A DNA stretch of 64,000 nt from CAZAQK01 sp046344715 (GCA_046344715.1 JBKDKX010000016.1:62001-126000); one strand, 5' to 3'; positions 26,643-35,480 are shown, numbered from the stretch's first letter. The notes: generated by a model not told the origin, from the letters alone. Program-made: numbers and translations.

Positions 26643-27875
26643 TCAAGCTTGACGTGTGCGTTTGGCTTTGGAAGATGTTTTTGCAAGTGCGGCAACGCCG
26701 GGCAATGTCTTGCCTTCCATCCATTCAAGAAATGCGCCGCCTGCGGTTGAAATATAGCTGAAATTTTGTGTCATTCCGGCATGTGCGAGGGCTGCCACCG
26801 TATCCCCGCCGCCAGCGATAGAACGCAGTTGTTTGCGAGCGGTATATTTGGCAATGGTGCGGGCAAGGCCGATGGTGCTGGCATCAAACGGGCTTACTTC
26901 GAATGCACCAATAGGTCCATTCCATATCACCGTTTTACAATCAGCCAGTGCTTCGGCGAAAAGCTGTACCGAGCCGGGGCCGACATCGGTTGCCATGCCA
27001 TCATCAGGAATGGCATCCACATCCATAACACGGCAGTTGGCCTGTGTTTTGAATTCAGACACCACCACTAAATCATTGGGCAGCACAATCTCGCAGCCGT
27101 TCTTTTTGGCTGCCTTTAATATGCGCTGCGCAGTTGCTTTCATGTTTTTCTCGCAGATGGATTTACCTACCGAGTAGCCTTGCGCATATAAAAACGTATT
27201 TGCCATGGCGCCACCGATGAGTATTTTATCCATCGTTTTGCTTAAATTTCCGAGTAGTTCCAGCTTGGTAGAAATTTTGGAGCCACCGATGACGGCGGCG
27301 ATCGGTTTTTTTGCGGTGGTGAATATACCGCTTAATACAGAAAGCTCTTCTTCCATAAGTCTGCCTGCAACAGAAGGTAGATATTTGGGAATACCAGAGA
27401 CAGAGGCATGAGCGCGATGTGAGGCAGAGAATGCATCATTCACATAAATATCAGCAAGGCTTGCCAGTTCCTGCGCGAATCGCGCATCGCCTTTTTCTTC
27501 TTCAGCATGGAAGCGGAGATTTTCCAGCAATAATATTTCGCCGTTCTTTAGTTTTTTTACGGCTTCTTCAGCAGCAACGCCAACGCAATCTACACCGAAT
27601 TTCACTTCTTTGCCGCCGAGTGCCTGCGAGAGCGGATCAACCAGCGGCGCAAGCGACATCGAGGGAACAAACTTCCCGCCCGGCCTGTCAAAATGCGAAA
27701 GCACCACCACCCGGGCTTTTTTCTTCAGGAGGTAGGAGAGCGTTGGTACTAGTCGCACGATGCGTGTGTTATCGGTTACCTTGCCGCCACTCATAGGCAC
27801 GTTCAGGTCGCAGCGCACCAGCACGGTTTTTCCTGTATAGTCGAAGTCTTCAAGTGTATTAAATTGCAGTGTCAT
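26643..27875 (-). CDS. pgk: phosphoglycerate kinase
   Basis: Glycolytic kinase that makes ATP from 1,3-bisphosphoglycerate, 410 residues. Motifs TVLVRCDLNVPMSGGKVTD, LSHFDRPGGK, VIGGSKISTKLELLGNL and GGGDTVAALAHAG are intact. The ATG overlaps the gap stop codon (ATGA), so the genes are translationally coupled. The C-terminus ends in a short basic tail. Confidence 0.97.
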   Translation of the reverse strand: MTLQFNTLEDFDYTGKTVLVRCDLNVPMSGGKVTDNTRIVRLVPTLSYLLKKKARVVVLSHFDRPGGKFVPSMSLAPLVDPLSQALGGKEVKFGVDCVGVAAEEAVKKLKNGEILLLENLRFHAEEEKGDARFAQELASLADIYVNDAFSASHRAHASVSGIPKYLPSVAGRLMEEELSVLSGIFTTAKKPIAAVIGGSKISTKLELLGNLSKTMDKILIGGAMANTFLYAQGYSVGKSICEKNMKATAQRILKAAKKNGCEIVLPNDLVVVSEFKTQANCRVMDVDAIPDDGMATDVGPGSVQLFAEALADCKTVIWNGPIGAFEVSPFDASTIGLARTIAKYTARKQLRSIAGGGDTVAALAHAGMTQNFSYISTAGGAFLEWMEGKTLPGVAALAKTSSKAKRTRQA

Positions 27876-28879
27876 TTAGTGTTCATCCACAATTTTGCTA
27901 CATCCAGCATACGGCAGGAGAAAGCCCATTCATTATCATACCAGCTTGCGACACGGGCGATTTTACCGGTCACATACGTGCCAGTGATATCGACGATACT
28001 GCTATACGGGGTATGGGTATAATCAATCGACACCAGCGGGCGGCGAGAGATATGCAGAATATCTTTCAGGGATTCAGTTCCTGCGGCTTTATTCAGCGCA
28101 TCATTGATGGCGTCTTTGTTGGCTTCTTTTACGGTAGTGAAACTTAAATCCACCAGCGAAACATTAGGCACGGGCACGCGGATGGCAATGCCATCGAGCT
28201 TGCCTTTGAGTTCAGGTATAATCAGGCCAATAGTTTTTGCTGCACCCGTGCTGGTTGGAATCATCGACATGGCGGCGGAGCGGGCGCGTCGCAAATCTTT
28301 GTGGCTGTTATCTACTAAATTCTGATCACCCGTATAGGCGTGAATAGTGGTCATGAAGCCAGAATCAATGCCAAAGGCCTCATGTAATACTTTAGCAACG
28401 GGCGCCAACGCATTGGTGGTGCAGGAGCCAACGGAGACCACCTGATGGGTGTTTTTGAGCGCATCGTTATTCACGCCATACACAATGGTAGAATCTGCAT
28501 TTTCGGCGGGTGCAGATACAAGCACACGTTTTGCACCGCCTGCTAAATGCTTCGCCCCTTCATCGCGCTTATTGAACTTGCCGGAACATTCCAGCACCAC
28601 ATCCACACCCATATCTGCCCATTTGATTTGTGCTGGGTCTTTCTGGTGGGATAGCGCTACTTTCTTGCCAGCGATCATCAGCGCATCACCAGCTATCTCG
28701 GATTTTGTGGCAAAGCGACCATGCACGGAATCATATTTCAGTAGATGCAAAATAGTATCGGCGGGGGCAGGGCTGTTGAGGGCTACCAGCTCGATTCCTT
28801 TATCAGGATTCTCATAAATTGCGCGGGCGACGCAGCGGCCAATACGACCAAACCCATTTATACCAACTTTTATTGTCAT
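27872..28879 (-). CDS. gap: type I glyceraldehyde-3-phosphate dehydrogenase
   Basis: Oxidises glyceraldehyde-3-phosphate with NAD(P). The 335 residues begin with the Rossmann motif VGINGFGRIGRCVARA and contain the catalytic cysteine in SVGSCTTNALAPVAK near residue 153, then TTIHAYTGDQNLVD. The C-terminal SWYDNEWAFSCRMLDV is typical. It belongs to the tkt-gap-pgk-fba cluster for central carbon flux. Confidence 0.97.
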   Translation of the reverse strand: MTIKVGINGFGRIGRCVARAIYENPDKGIELVALNSPAPADTILHLLKYDSVHGRFATKSEIAGDALMIAGKKVALSHQKDPAQIKWADMGVDVVLECSGKFNKRDEGAKHLAGGAKRVLVSAPAENADSTIVYGVNNDALKNTHQVVSVGSCTTNALAPVAKVLHEAFGIDSGFMTTIHAYTGDQNLVDNSHKDLRRARSAAMSMIPTSTGAAKTIGLIIPELKGKLDGIAIRVPVPNVSLVDLSFTTVKEANKDAINDALNKAAGTESLKDILHISRRPLVSIDYTHTPYSSIVDITGTYVTGKIARVASWYDNEWAFSCRMLDVAKLWMNTK

Positions 28880-28882
28880 GTG

Positions 28883-29161
28883 TTACCTTGTCAGTCCGAA
28901 AATTCCGATAGTTATCATTATCACGCCGAAGATCGATGTCATGATTCTGATGGTGTTAAGTCCATTGAGTTTTTGCTGCAATTTCTGCTTTTGATCTGGG
29001 TCTGCCGTTGTAAATAGTGCTTCCTGCGCTTTCTTGAATTCTTTTGCTAGCGGCAAAAACGGAACACGCGTTATCATGATATCAAACACACCAAGCACAA
29101 GCAGAATCATGGATAGAATCTGTCCGGTGTCTGATACAAAAAATTCTGTAATTGTTTCCAT
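28883..29161 (-). CDS. small two-helix membrane protein, unknown
   Basis: 92 residues with two clear hydrophobic helices (about 14-32 and 70-90) and a charged middle segment (KEFKKAQEALFTTADPDQKQ). There is no signal peptide. It lies 3 bp upstream of gap on the same strand, so it is probably co-transcribed with the glycolytic genes. I do not recognise the family. Confidence 0.75.
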   Translation of the reverse strand: METITEFFVSDTGQILSMILLVLGVFDIMITRVPFLPLAKEFKKAQEALFTTADPDQKQKLQQKLNGLNTIRIMTSIFGVIMITIGIFGLTR

Positions 29162-29210
29162 TTTATTTGCCTAAAAGTTAACGTCAGAGTGTATAGTCAT
29201 TTTTTTTAAG

Positions 29211-29603
29211 TTATCCTATGCCTGCGCTGCTGACGGCAGGCTCTGCTTTTGGAAGAGAGATGCTTTTAGCCACGCAGACTGCATTTAAGCATTGTGAATA
29301 CATCTCTCTGGAAGATGCGCTAATTTTATCTGTGTAATTCTTGCCTTGGTTATAGCTTCCAATAGCAATCTCTACTTCCTTGTGTATCTCATCCTGTAGG
29401 CGACGAATTTTTATACCATCGTGAGAAAAGCCGAACAATTGTCCTGCCTCGTTTGCTGTTTTGCCGATTACATGTTCATTTCTTTTCCAAAGATTTGCAA
29501 TTTCTACGAATTTATTGGTGACAGACGCTGGCAATGTTATTTCTTTGCTATCCTCAGAAACGACTAATTCATTGTTTTCCTTAACGTGCGCTTTGATACT
29601 CAT
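29211..29603 (-). CDS. unknown soluble protein
   Basis: 130 residues, no signal or membrane segment, probably mostly helical. It contains KFVEIANLWKRNEHVIGKTA and a SREMYSQCLNAVCVA stretch with two cysteines. It starts 5 bp after tkt, so it is likely part of the tkt-gap operon. No family recognised. Confidence 0.65.
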   Translation of the reverse strand: MSIKAHVKENNELVVSEDSKEITLPASVTNKFVEIANLWKRNEHVIGKTANEAGQLFGFSHDGIKIRRLQDEIHKEVEIAIGSYNQGKNYTDKISASSREMYSQCLNAVCVAKSISLPKAEPAVSSAGIG

Positions 29604-29608
29604 ATGCT

Positions 29609-31666
29609 TTATCCTTTTTTCATAATGGCGTTTACAACGGCTTCAGCCGTGATGCCAAAATGTTTGTATAAATCTGGCGCTGGTGCTGATGCGCCGAAGC
29701 CGTTCATGCCGATGAAAATGCCATCATTGCCGATGTAGCGTTCCCAGCCGAAACCTCCGGCTGCCTCAATGGCAACTTTCAAAGTATTTTTGCCCAGCAC
29801 TTCTTCACGGTATTTTGTTGGTTGTGCATCGAACAATTCCCAGCAAGGTAAGGAGACCACGCGGGCAGTGATATTTTTCTCAGCGAGCTTTTTCTTTGCT
29901 TCAATGGCAATGCTGATTTCAGAGCCGCTTGCGATGAGTGTTACCTTTGGGTTTTCATCAGAAAATTCACACATCACATAGCCGCCGTAGCTGCATAAAT
30001 TATCCTGCGTATATTGACTGCGCACAGACGGAACATTCTGGCGTGTGAGTGAAAGAATGGATGGTGTATTTTTATTGGTAAGCGCAAGCGCCCAGCATTC
30101 TGCGGTTTCCGTGGCGTCCGCTGGGCGGAATACATTCAGGTTAGGAATGGCGCGCAAGCTGGCGAGATGCTCAATCGGTTGATGCGTTGGGCCGTCTTCA
30201 CCAAGACCAATAGAATCATGCGTCATTACATAAATCACGCGCTGCTGCATGAGTGCTGAAAGGCGAATGGCTGGCCTGCAATAATCGGTGAATACCATGA
30301 AGGTACCCCCGTAGGGTATAAAGCCGCCATGCAGGGCGATGCCGTTCATCATCGAAGCCATGGCGTGTTCACGCACGCCGTAATAAATATAACTTCCGTT
30401 ATACTGGCTACTGGTCACTGGCAACTGACTCTTTGCCTTGGTATTGTTTGAGCCAGTTAAATCAGCCGAGCCGCCTGCCAGTTCGGGAATGACTGGGGCA
30501 AGGGCGTTTAGCACATTTTCTGATGACTTGCGGGTGGCCTCGTTCGGTGCTGTTTCTGCCAGTTTCTTTTTGAATGCGTCAAACGCTGCCTGCCAGCCAT
30601 CGGGCAGTTCGCCTGCTATCTGGCGGCTGAATTCGGATTGGATTTTTCCATCCGCGCTTTCAAAAGTTTTTGTCCAGTCAGTAAATGCGTTGCCGCCTTT
30701 TTTGCCCACATCGCGCCATGCGGATAAAATATCAGCAGGTACTTCAAATTCTGCGTGCGCCCAGCCGAGGTTTTTGCGTGCGCCAGCAATTTCATCTTTC
30801 CCCAATGGCGAGCCGTGGCATTTCTCAGAGCCTTCTTTGCTTGGCGCGCCGAAGCCGATTTTCGTACGGCAGGCAATAAGGGTAGGGGCGTTTGATTTTT
30901 TTGCCTTTGCCAGCGCATCGCGCACGGCATCCGCGTTATGGCCATCCACGGATGGAATCACATTCCAGCCATAGGCCTCAAAACGTTTGGTCATGTCTTC
31001 GGAGGTGGTGAGGCTGGTTGGCCCGTCGATAGAGATTTTATTATCGTCCCATAGCACAATGAGTTTGGAAAGCTTCAAATGCCCCGCGAGCGATGCCGCT
31101 TCGTGGCTGATGCCTTCCATCAGGCAGCCGTCACCTGCGATCACATAGGTATAATGGCCGACGATATCGTCACCAAATCGCGCATTCAGCATGCGCTCCG
31201 CCAGTGCCATACCCACGGCGTTCGCGATGCCTTGCCCCAGTGGGCCGGTGGTGGTTTCAATGCCGGTTGCGTGGCCAAATTCAGGATGGCCTGCGGTTTT
31301 TGCACCGAGCTTGCGGAATTTTTTGATGTCCCCAATCGTCATATCCTCATAGCCGGTGAGGTAGAGCAGGGCGTATTGCAGCATGGAGCCATGACCAGCG
31401 GAAAGCACAAAACGGTCGCGATCCGGCCAGTTCGGGTGTTTGGGGTCAAATTTCAGGAATTCAGAGAACAGCACCGTTGCCGCATCTGCCATGCCCATGG
31501 GCATGCCCGGGTGGCCGGAGGCGGCCTTTTCCACCGCATCCATAGAAAGGGCGCGTATGGCGTTTGCCATGTCTTTTAATGAAACAGAAGGAAAATCAGA
31601 TGGTTTGGGCATAAGCGATGGCATATCTTTTTTCTTTATTTCTGACAGTAGCATGTTAAGATTCAT
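29609..31666 (-). CDS. tkt: transketolase
   Basis: Thiamine-diphosphate enzyme of the pentose phosphate pathway, 685 residues from the ATG at 31666 (MLLSEIKKKD follows 4 codons later and could also start it). Motifs are GHPGMPMGMADAATVLF, the ThDP site GDGCLMEGISHEAASLAGHL and ILSLTRQNVP. Between TGSNNTK and YNGSYIYYGVREHAM there are about ten extra residues (AKSQLPVTSSQ) coded by a stretch that resembles the repeat upstream of dapA. Codons upstream of 31666 run into the divergent gene region and look non-coding. Confidence 0.95.
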   Translation of the reverse strand: MNLNMLLSEIKKKDMPSLMPKPSDFPSVSLKDMANAIRALSMDAVEKAASGHPGMPMGMADAATVLFSEFLKFDPKHPNWPDRDRFVLSAGHGSMLQYALLYLTGYEDMTIGDIKKFRKLGAKTAGHPEFGHATGIETTTGPLGQGIANAVGMALAERMLNARFGDDIVGHYTYVIAGDGCLMEGISHEAASLAGHLKLSKLIVLWDDNKISIDGPTSLTTSEDMTKRFEAYGWNVIPSVDGHNADAVRDALAKAKKSNAPTLIACRTKIGFGAPSKEGSEKCHGSPLGKDEIAGARKNLGWAHAEFEVPADILSAWRDVGKKGGNAFTDWTKTFESADGKIQSEFSRQIAGELPDGWQAAFDAFKKKLAETAPNEATRKSSENVLNALAPVIPELAGGSADLTGSNNTKAKSQLPVTSSQYNGSYIYYGVREHAMASMMNGIALHGGFIPYGGTFMVFTDYCRPAIRLSALMQQRVIYVMTHDSIGLGEDGPTHQPIEHLASLRAIPNLNVFRPADATETAECWALALTNKNTPSILSLTRQNVPSVRSQYTQDNLCSYGGYVMCEFSDENPKVTLIASGSEISIAIEAKKKLAEKNITARVVSLPCWELFDAQPTKYREEVLGKNTLKVAIEAAGGFGWERYIGNDGIFIGMNGFGASAPAPDLYKHFGITAEAVVNAIMKKG

Positions 31667-31708
31667 CGTTGTAATCAGATTATTAGAACTTCTCAACGAA
31701 AAACGATT

Positions 31709-32011
31709 ATGTCGGACACACAAACACAATCGCCTCTGACCGCCGCCCTTGAGAAGATACACGCCGCGCTTGACCGGCTGGAGGTGGGTGTACAGCAAAA
31801 GTCGGTGGAAAATGGGCATGATGCGCGCGAAAAACAGCATTTAAGCCTGGTGGTGAGCGAGAATAAAGCGTTGCAGGACGAGCAGCAGCGCCTGAATCAG
31901 GCGATAGATGACGTCCAGAACCAGTATGATGACCTGCACAAGGTGGCGGTGAATATTTACGGGCGGCTGGATGATTCCGTGCGCCGGATTACCAAGATTA
32001 TTGGTAACTAG
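31709..32011 (+). CDS. DUF4164-like coiled-coil protein
   Basis: 100 residues, predicted to be almost entirely coiled coil: ALEKIHAALDRLEVGVQQ and LVVSENKALQDEQQRLNQAI. The C-terminal part is conserved-looking (VNIYGRLDDSVRRITKIIG). This fits the small alphaproteobacterial DUF4164 family usually found beside zapA and divergent from tkt, as here; zapA itself is absent. A role near division is an inference from that context. Confidence 0.7.
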   Translation: MSDTQTQSPLTAALEKIHAALDRLEVGVQQKSVENGHDAREKQHLSLVVSENKALQDEQQRLNQAIDDVQNQYDDLHKVAVNIYGRLDDSVRRITKIIGN

Positions 32012-32054
32012 ATACGTGCGCTGCTAAGTTTTTTATTTTTCCAGCAAATATCGC

Positions 32055-32082
32055 TTGACTAAAACCACGATACGATTAATTT
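32055..32082 (+). promoter_or_regulatory. possible promoter of the tRNA-Ala gene
   Basis: TTGACT at 32055-32060 is followed after 16 bp by TAATTT (32077-32082), about 17 bp before the tRNA. The -35 box is good and the -10 box weak. Confidence 0.4.
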
Positions 32083-32098
32083 TCCCGCCTGCCTATGT

Positions 32099-32174
32099 GG
32101 GGGTGTAGCTCAGTTGGTAGAGCACTTGATTTGCATTCAAGATGTCGCGGGTTCGATTCCTGTCGCCTCCACCA
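32099..32174 (+). tRNA. tRNA-Ala (anticodon TGC)
   Basis: Complete cloverleaf with encoded CCA: acceptor GGGGGTG with CGCCTCC, D arm GCTC/GAGC, anticodon stem CTTGA/TCAAG around loop TTTGCAT, and T arm GCGGG/CCTGT with TTCGATT. The anticodon is TGC. The 3' end is the integration site of the adjacent element, and the gene is rebuilt intact at the left junction. Confidence 0.97.
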
Positions 32175-32175
32175 T
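32155..32175 (+). repeat. attL, 21-bp direct repeat at the tRNA 3' end
   Basis: Last 20 bases of the tRNA-Ala T arm/acceptor/CCA plus one T. It is identical to 40129-40149. Confidence 0.88.
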
Positions 32176-32214
32176 TCTCTTATATAACAATCACCTATAG
32201 CCTGATTTCAGAGG

Positions 32215-32235
32215 TGTGACATACATGTGTGACAT
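32215..32235 (+). repeat. two TGTGACAT repeats near the left end
   Basis: Copies at 32215-32222 and 32228-32235, 13 bp apart, immediately before the recombinase start. The same octamer recurs near the right end. They are possible recombinase arm sites or an operator for the recombinase gene. Confidence 0.5.
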
Positions 32236-32238
32236 TGT

Positions 32239-33813
32239 ATGCCATCTCCAAGCTATCTTGTGGCCTCACGCTTTGGCCATTTCTATTTCCGCTTCCCAAT
32301 CCCTGCAAACCTCCACCCAGAGCGCAAACAAAGCTGTATCCGTCTATCGTTGGATACGCGCTGCCCTCGTGAAGCGTTGCAATTATCCCGCGCTCTCAGT
32401 TATGTTGGTATTCAACTGCTTCAGAAACCTGAGATTTATAGCATGGACTATCAGGATATAAGGGAGGTGCTATTCGACCACTTCAAGGCCATGCGGGAAC
32501 GCATGAAGCAGCGTATCAATACGCATGGTCGCCTGACTGAGCAAGATAAGAACGCATTGCTGAATAATAAGTCGTTATCTGAAGTTGCCTTACAGGATAA
32601 GGATTATAGCCTTGTGGGAACAGATGACCAGATGAATAGCCTGATTGATGATTACGCTTTGCCTATCACTCGCAACAGCCAACATTATAACACGCTTCAA
32701 ACTGAGTTCCTTAAAGCCTTCCGTGATTATTGCTCAAGCGTCATGGAATACGATTCACGGTTTGAGGGGTATAACTTCAAGACTGACCCTGCCTCGCTTG
32801 CCATGCAACAGGCTACCAAACGTACTTCTAAGAAGAAGCTGGTAGATGTCTTGGAAGGCTATATTGCTGAGAAGATACGCCTCAAGAAGTGGCGTATAAA
32901 CGTAGCGAATGACTATCGCACCCAGTTCAATCTGCTGCTGAAGTATCTGGGACAAGATGCCTCGCTGCATATCTCGGATGATTTAGCCAAAGACGTGAAG
33001 AACATGCTGCTCAGGATGCCTATCAATGCCAACAAGAAGGCTGAACTCAAGGACAAGGCTATTCACGAGTTAATCACACTGGAAGGCCATAAGCGGATGA
33101 GTGCTCCTACCGTAAGCAAGCATATTGGCACATACAGCACCTTTTATGACTGGGCAGTAAAGCGCAAGGAAACAAGTGAGAATCCTTTTGCTGCTCTCGT
33201 TGATGATGTCAAACAGGTGTACGAAGAACGTGACCCTTTCTCACTGGCGCAATCTAAGGCTATTATCCAAGCGGCATTTGCAGCCAAGAAGCCGCACCAG
33301 AAATGTGGTGTGCTGATAGCTTTCTTTACAGGTGTAAGGCTGAATGAAGTAGCACAACTGGACATAACCGACATTAGGCAGGTGGAAGGTATCTGGTGCT
33401 TTGACATTAACGACAAAGGCGAATTCAAACGACTCAAGAACCCAGCTTCAAGACGTATAGTACCTGTTCACTCCAAGCTAATCGAATGGGGTTTACTAGA
33501 TTACGTTAAAGAAGCTGGCAAAGGTCGCTTGTTTCCTGATTTATCGTATCACCAGAAAGATGGATACGGACGCAATCTAGGTCGTTGGTTCAATGATTCT
33601 TTGCTTAAGAAATTAGAGATTAAATCGGATAAACTGGTGTTCCATTCTATCCGTCATACTGTTGCAGACCAGCTACGCAATAATGAGGTTGAACTCAGTA
33701 CCATCAAGGACATTCTTGGCCATACGCATGAGGATGTAACTATTGATGTGTATGCAAGTAATTTGCGTAAAGGGCTTATGCAGAAGGCAGTTGAAACAAT
33801 TGCTTACAGTTAG
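32239..33813 (+). CDS. site-specific tyrosine recombinase (integrase)
   Basis: 524 residues. The N-terminus (YLVASRFGHFYFRFPIPANL) resembles the DUF6538-type arm-binding region of tRNA-targeting integrases. A SAM-like core-binding domain follows at about 200-300. The catalytic domain has Arg in FTGVRLNEVAQLDI, the box HSIRHTVADQL (His-x-x-Arg), His in LGHTHEDVTIDVYAS and the nucleophile Tyr in DVYAS near the end. All key residues are present, so it should be active. It lies 64 bp from attL and probably integrates the island into tRNA-Ala. Confidence 0.93.
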   Translation: MPSPSYLVASRFGHFYFRFPIPANLHPERKQSCIRLSLDTRCPREALQLSRALSYVGIQLLQKPEIYSMDYQDIREVLFDHFKAMRERMKQRINTHGRLTEQDKNALLNNKSLSEVALQDKDYSLVGTDDQMNSLIDDYALPITRNSQHYNTLQTEFLKAFRDYCSSVMEYDSRFEGYNFKTDPASLAMQQATKRTSKKKLVDVLEGYIAEKIRLKKWRINVANDYRTQFNLLLKYLGQDASLHISDDLAKDVKNMLLRMPINANKKAELKDKAIHELITLEGHKRMSAPTVSKHIGTYSTFYDWAVKRKETSENPFAALVDDVKQVYEERDPFSLAQSKAIIQAAFAAKKPHQKCGVLIAFFTGVRLNEVAQLDITDIRQVEGIWCFDINDKGEFKRLKNPASRRIVPVHSKLIEWGLLDYVKEAGKGRLFPDLSYHQKDGYGRNLGRWFNDSLLKKLEIKSDKLVFHSIRHTVADQLRNNEVELSTIKDILGHTHEDVTIDVYASNLRKGLMQKAVETIAYS

Positions 33814-33843
33814 AACTCAGTAATTCCTTTCTATATTTGAATT

Positions 33844-34080
33844 GACGCTAACCAGACGCTGCACTAGCGTTCTGGGTGGAAGTGCCTATGTAGGTGCTTC
33901 TGAGGCTAGTTACCTCTCACATGCGGCCTAATACAGCGTCAGGCCGTTACCAATGATGCTGCTTTCTCACCTTAGGGTCGAGGGGGCGGCTGAATACAAT
34001 AGCGCAAGCGAATAAGCTGCGCCGTTCATGTGACGGTAACTATCCCTCGGCTGCCAGAGCAATCTGGTAGCCGTTTGTTT
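33844..34080 (+). ncRNA. candidate structured RNA, hairpin-rich region
   Basis: The 283-bp gap between the recombinase and the next gene has no convincing gene but dense complementarity. Hairpins: CCAGACGCT with AGCGTTCTGG (33852-33875), CGGCCT with AGGCCG (33924-33946), GGCG+GCT with AGC+CGCC (33985-34023), CCGT with ACGG (34022-34036), and an 11-bp stem with GCAA loop (34048-34073) followed by TTTGTTT. Long-range matches GACGCT/AGCGTC, GTTACC/GGTAAC and CGAGGG/CCCTCG could form crossing (pseudoknot) pairs. No known RNA family is recognised; it could also be a leader of the next gene. Confidence 0.45.
34048..34080 (+). terminator. strong hairpin with T-rich tail
   Basis: CGGCTGCCAGA pairs with TCTGGTAGCCG (one G-U pair) around a GCAA tetraloop, followed by TTTGTTT. 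It ends either the recombinase transcript or the candidate structured RNA. Confidence 0.6.
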
Positions 34081-34096
34081 ATGGCATGGAGGTAAT

Positions 34097-34921
34097 ATGC
34101 ACCAACCGATATTTACAAGGCGTGGAAAGATAGTTCTCGGCATCCTTACAATCCTTGTGGGAATGGGATGGATAATGGCTTCGCTGCCTGACATCGAAAG
34201 ATACTTGAAGGGTACGGGTGAGGATGAGCAACTACGCCAGAAGCATTATAGAGAATTGGTTTTGTACCAGTTGCAGTCGGAGTGGGAATGTTTGCCTGAT
34301 TCACAGCAAGAGCGTGAAGCATTCGTGCTGAGAATAATGAAGCGGTTTCGCCCAGATGATTGGGCATTGATGGAATCTGGGCACAAATGGAAGCAAGAAT
34401 ATGACAAGAAACAACATGCTAAAACATTAACCGTTAAAGAGCGCAAGCATGTCGCAGATAGCTATAAAGCTATCTCGATGGAGCCTCATGTTAAGGATGT
34501 AAGGCGGATACCATACACCTATTATTCTTTGCCTTGGACTAATACCTTGCCACGTTATTTAAGGCTTTCAGAATGTGTAATTAACGCGACAGAATCTTGT
34601 GAAAAGCCACGCTTTAGCTTCTCGGTAAACAAAGAGTCCGCAGCTATTTATGCAGAATATGAGAACGACTATGTGCGGTGGGAATTGCCCGCTGCTGCTT
34701 GGGAAGATGTATTAAAAGATGGTGAATTCCGCGAGTTAGGGAGGAGCAAGAAGATTAATGAGACTATTGCAGCAATCGAAGAACAGAAACAGCGTGATTA
34801 TGCGTTAGAGAAGCAAGCGCGGGATACCGTAATGAAGCTGAGTGCGTCAGCTATTCCCCCTCATCTTGAAGAATCTGCTATCGAGCAGGAATATCTGAGG
34901 CTCAAGTGCAAGGTGCAATAA
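34097..34921 (+). CDS. unknown protein with N-terminal membrane anchor
   Basis: 274 residues. A single hydrophobic helix (about 10-29, KIVLGILTILVGMGWIMA) suggests a membrane anchor or uncleaved signal. The rest is soluble, charged and probably helical, with a Trp-rich stretch (WECLPDSQQER, RPDDWALMESGHKWKQEY). A GGAGG Shine-Dalgarno sequence lies 4-5 bp before the ATG. It overlaps the nuclease gene by 16 bp, so the two are made together. No family recognised. Confidence 0.7.
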   Translation: MHQPIFTRRGKIVLGILTILVGMGWIMASLPDIERYLKGTGEDEQLRQKHYRELVLYQLQSEWECLPDSQQEREAFVLRIMKRFRPDDWALMESGHKWKQEYDKKQHAKTLTVKERKHVADSYKAISMEPHVKDVRRIPYTYYSLPWTNTLPRYLRLSECVINATESCEKPRFSFSVNKESAAIYAEYENDYVRWELPAAAWEDVLKDGEFRELGRSKKINETIAAIEEQKQRDYALEKQARDTVMKLSASAIPPHLEESAIEQEYLRLKCKVQ

Positions 34922-35415
34922 TACCAGTTATATGGATAGGGATATTAGCTATCTTACTGGTTGGTATTGTTCCAGCCGAGGCAAGAGATTACCGAGGTGA
35001 AGTGGTTGCTGTGACTGATGGTGATACACTCACCATGAGAGCGGGTAATAACCGTCGGATGATTATCCGGTTGGCCGATATTGACGCGCCAGAGAAACGC
35101 CAGCCATATGGTATGGAAGCAAAGCAGTCATTGGCTGGATTGGCACAAGGACAAGCGGTTATCGTGAACAAACAGACCAAGGATAAATATAGCCGTACAG
35201 TTGGTACGGTTTATCGTTCCAGTGATGCCTTAAACCTAAACCAAGAGATGACCAAGAGAGGTAATGCGTGGGCTTACCGCGCCTACCTACAGGACACCTC
35301 TATAATCGCTTTAGAACAGGCCGCAGAAGCGCAGAAGATTGGGTTGTGGAGCTTGCCGCCAGAGGAGCGGATTCCTCCTTGGGAGTGGCGTAAAGAGCAA
35401 CGGGAATCGCATTAG
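34906..35415 (+). CDS. secreted or anchored staphylococcal-nuclease-like protein
   Basis: 169-residue SNase/thermonuclease fold protein. An N-terminal hydrophobic segment (about 5-24, ending PAEA) is a probable signal peptide. The core shows VVAVTDGDTLTMRAG, the active-site region RLADIDAPEKRQPYGMEAK (Arg, Asp and Glu of the family) and KYSRTVGTVYR with the second catalytic-type Arg. The ending GLWSLPPEERIPPWEWRK is common in bacterial SNases. It starts with GTG inside the preceding gene; no ATG alternative exists. Confidence 0.88.
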   Translation: MQGAIIPVIWIGILAILLVGIVPAEARDYRGEVVAVTDGDTLTMRAGNNRRMIIRLADIDAPEKRQPYGMEAKQSLAGLAQGQAVIVNKQTKDKYSRTVGTVYRSSDALNLNQEMTKRGNAWAYRAYLQDTSIIALEQAAEAQKIGLWSLPPEERIPPWEWRKEQRESH

Positions 35416-35480
35416 AAATGATAAGCTGCCATGTAAGGGTGAAATATCTATCTTTTTACTATAGTACAGTATGTTAAGTG

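Noticed and set aside
33844..34080. tmRNA, RNase P RNA or group I intron
   Set aside because: There is no tRNA-like T arm and CCA end, no tag reading frame and no conserved P4 or P7 core sequences; only generic hairpins can be supported.
33967..34194. 75-residue minus-strand frame over the hairpin region
   Set aside because: It crosses the start of a better-supported plus-strand gene, has no Shine-Dalgarno sequence and its composition is explained by the hairpins.
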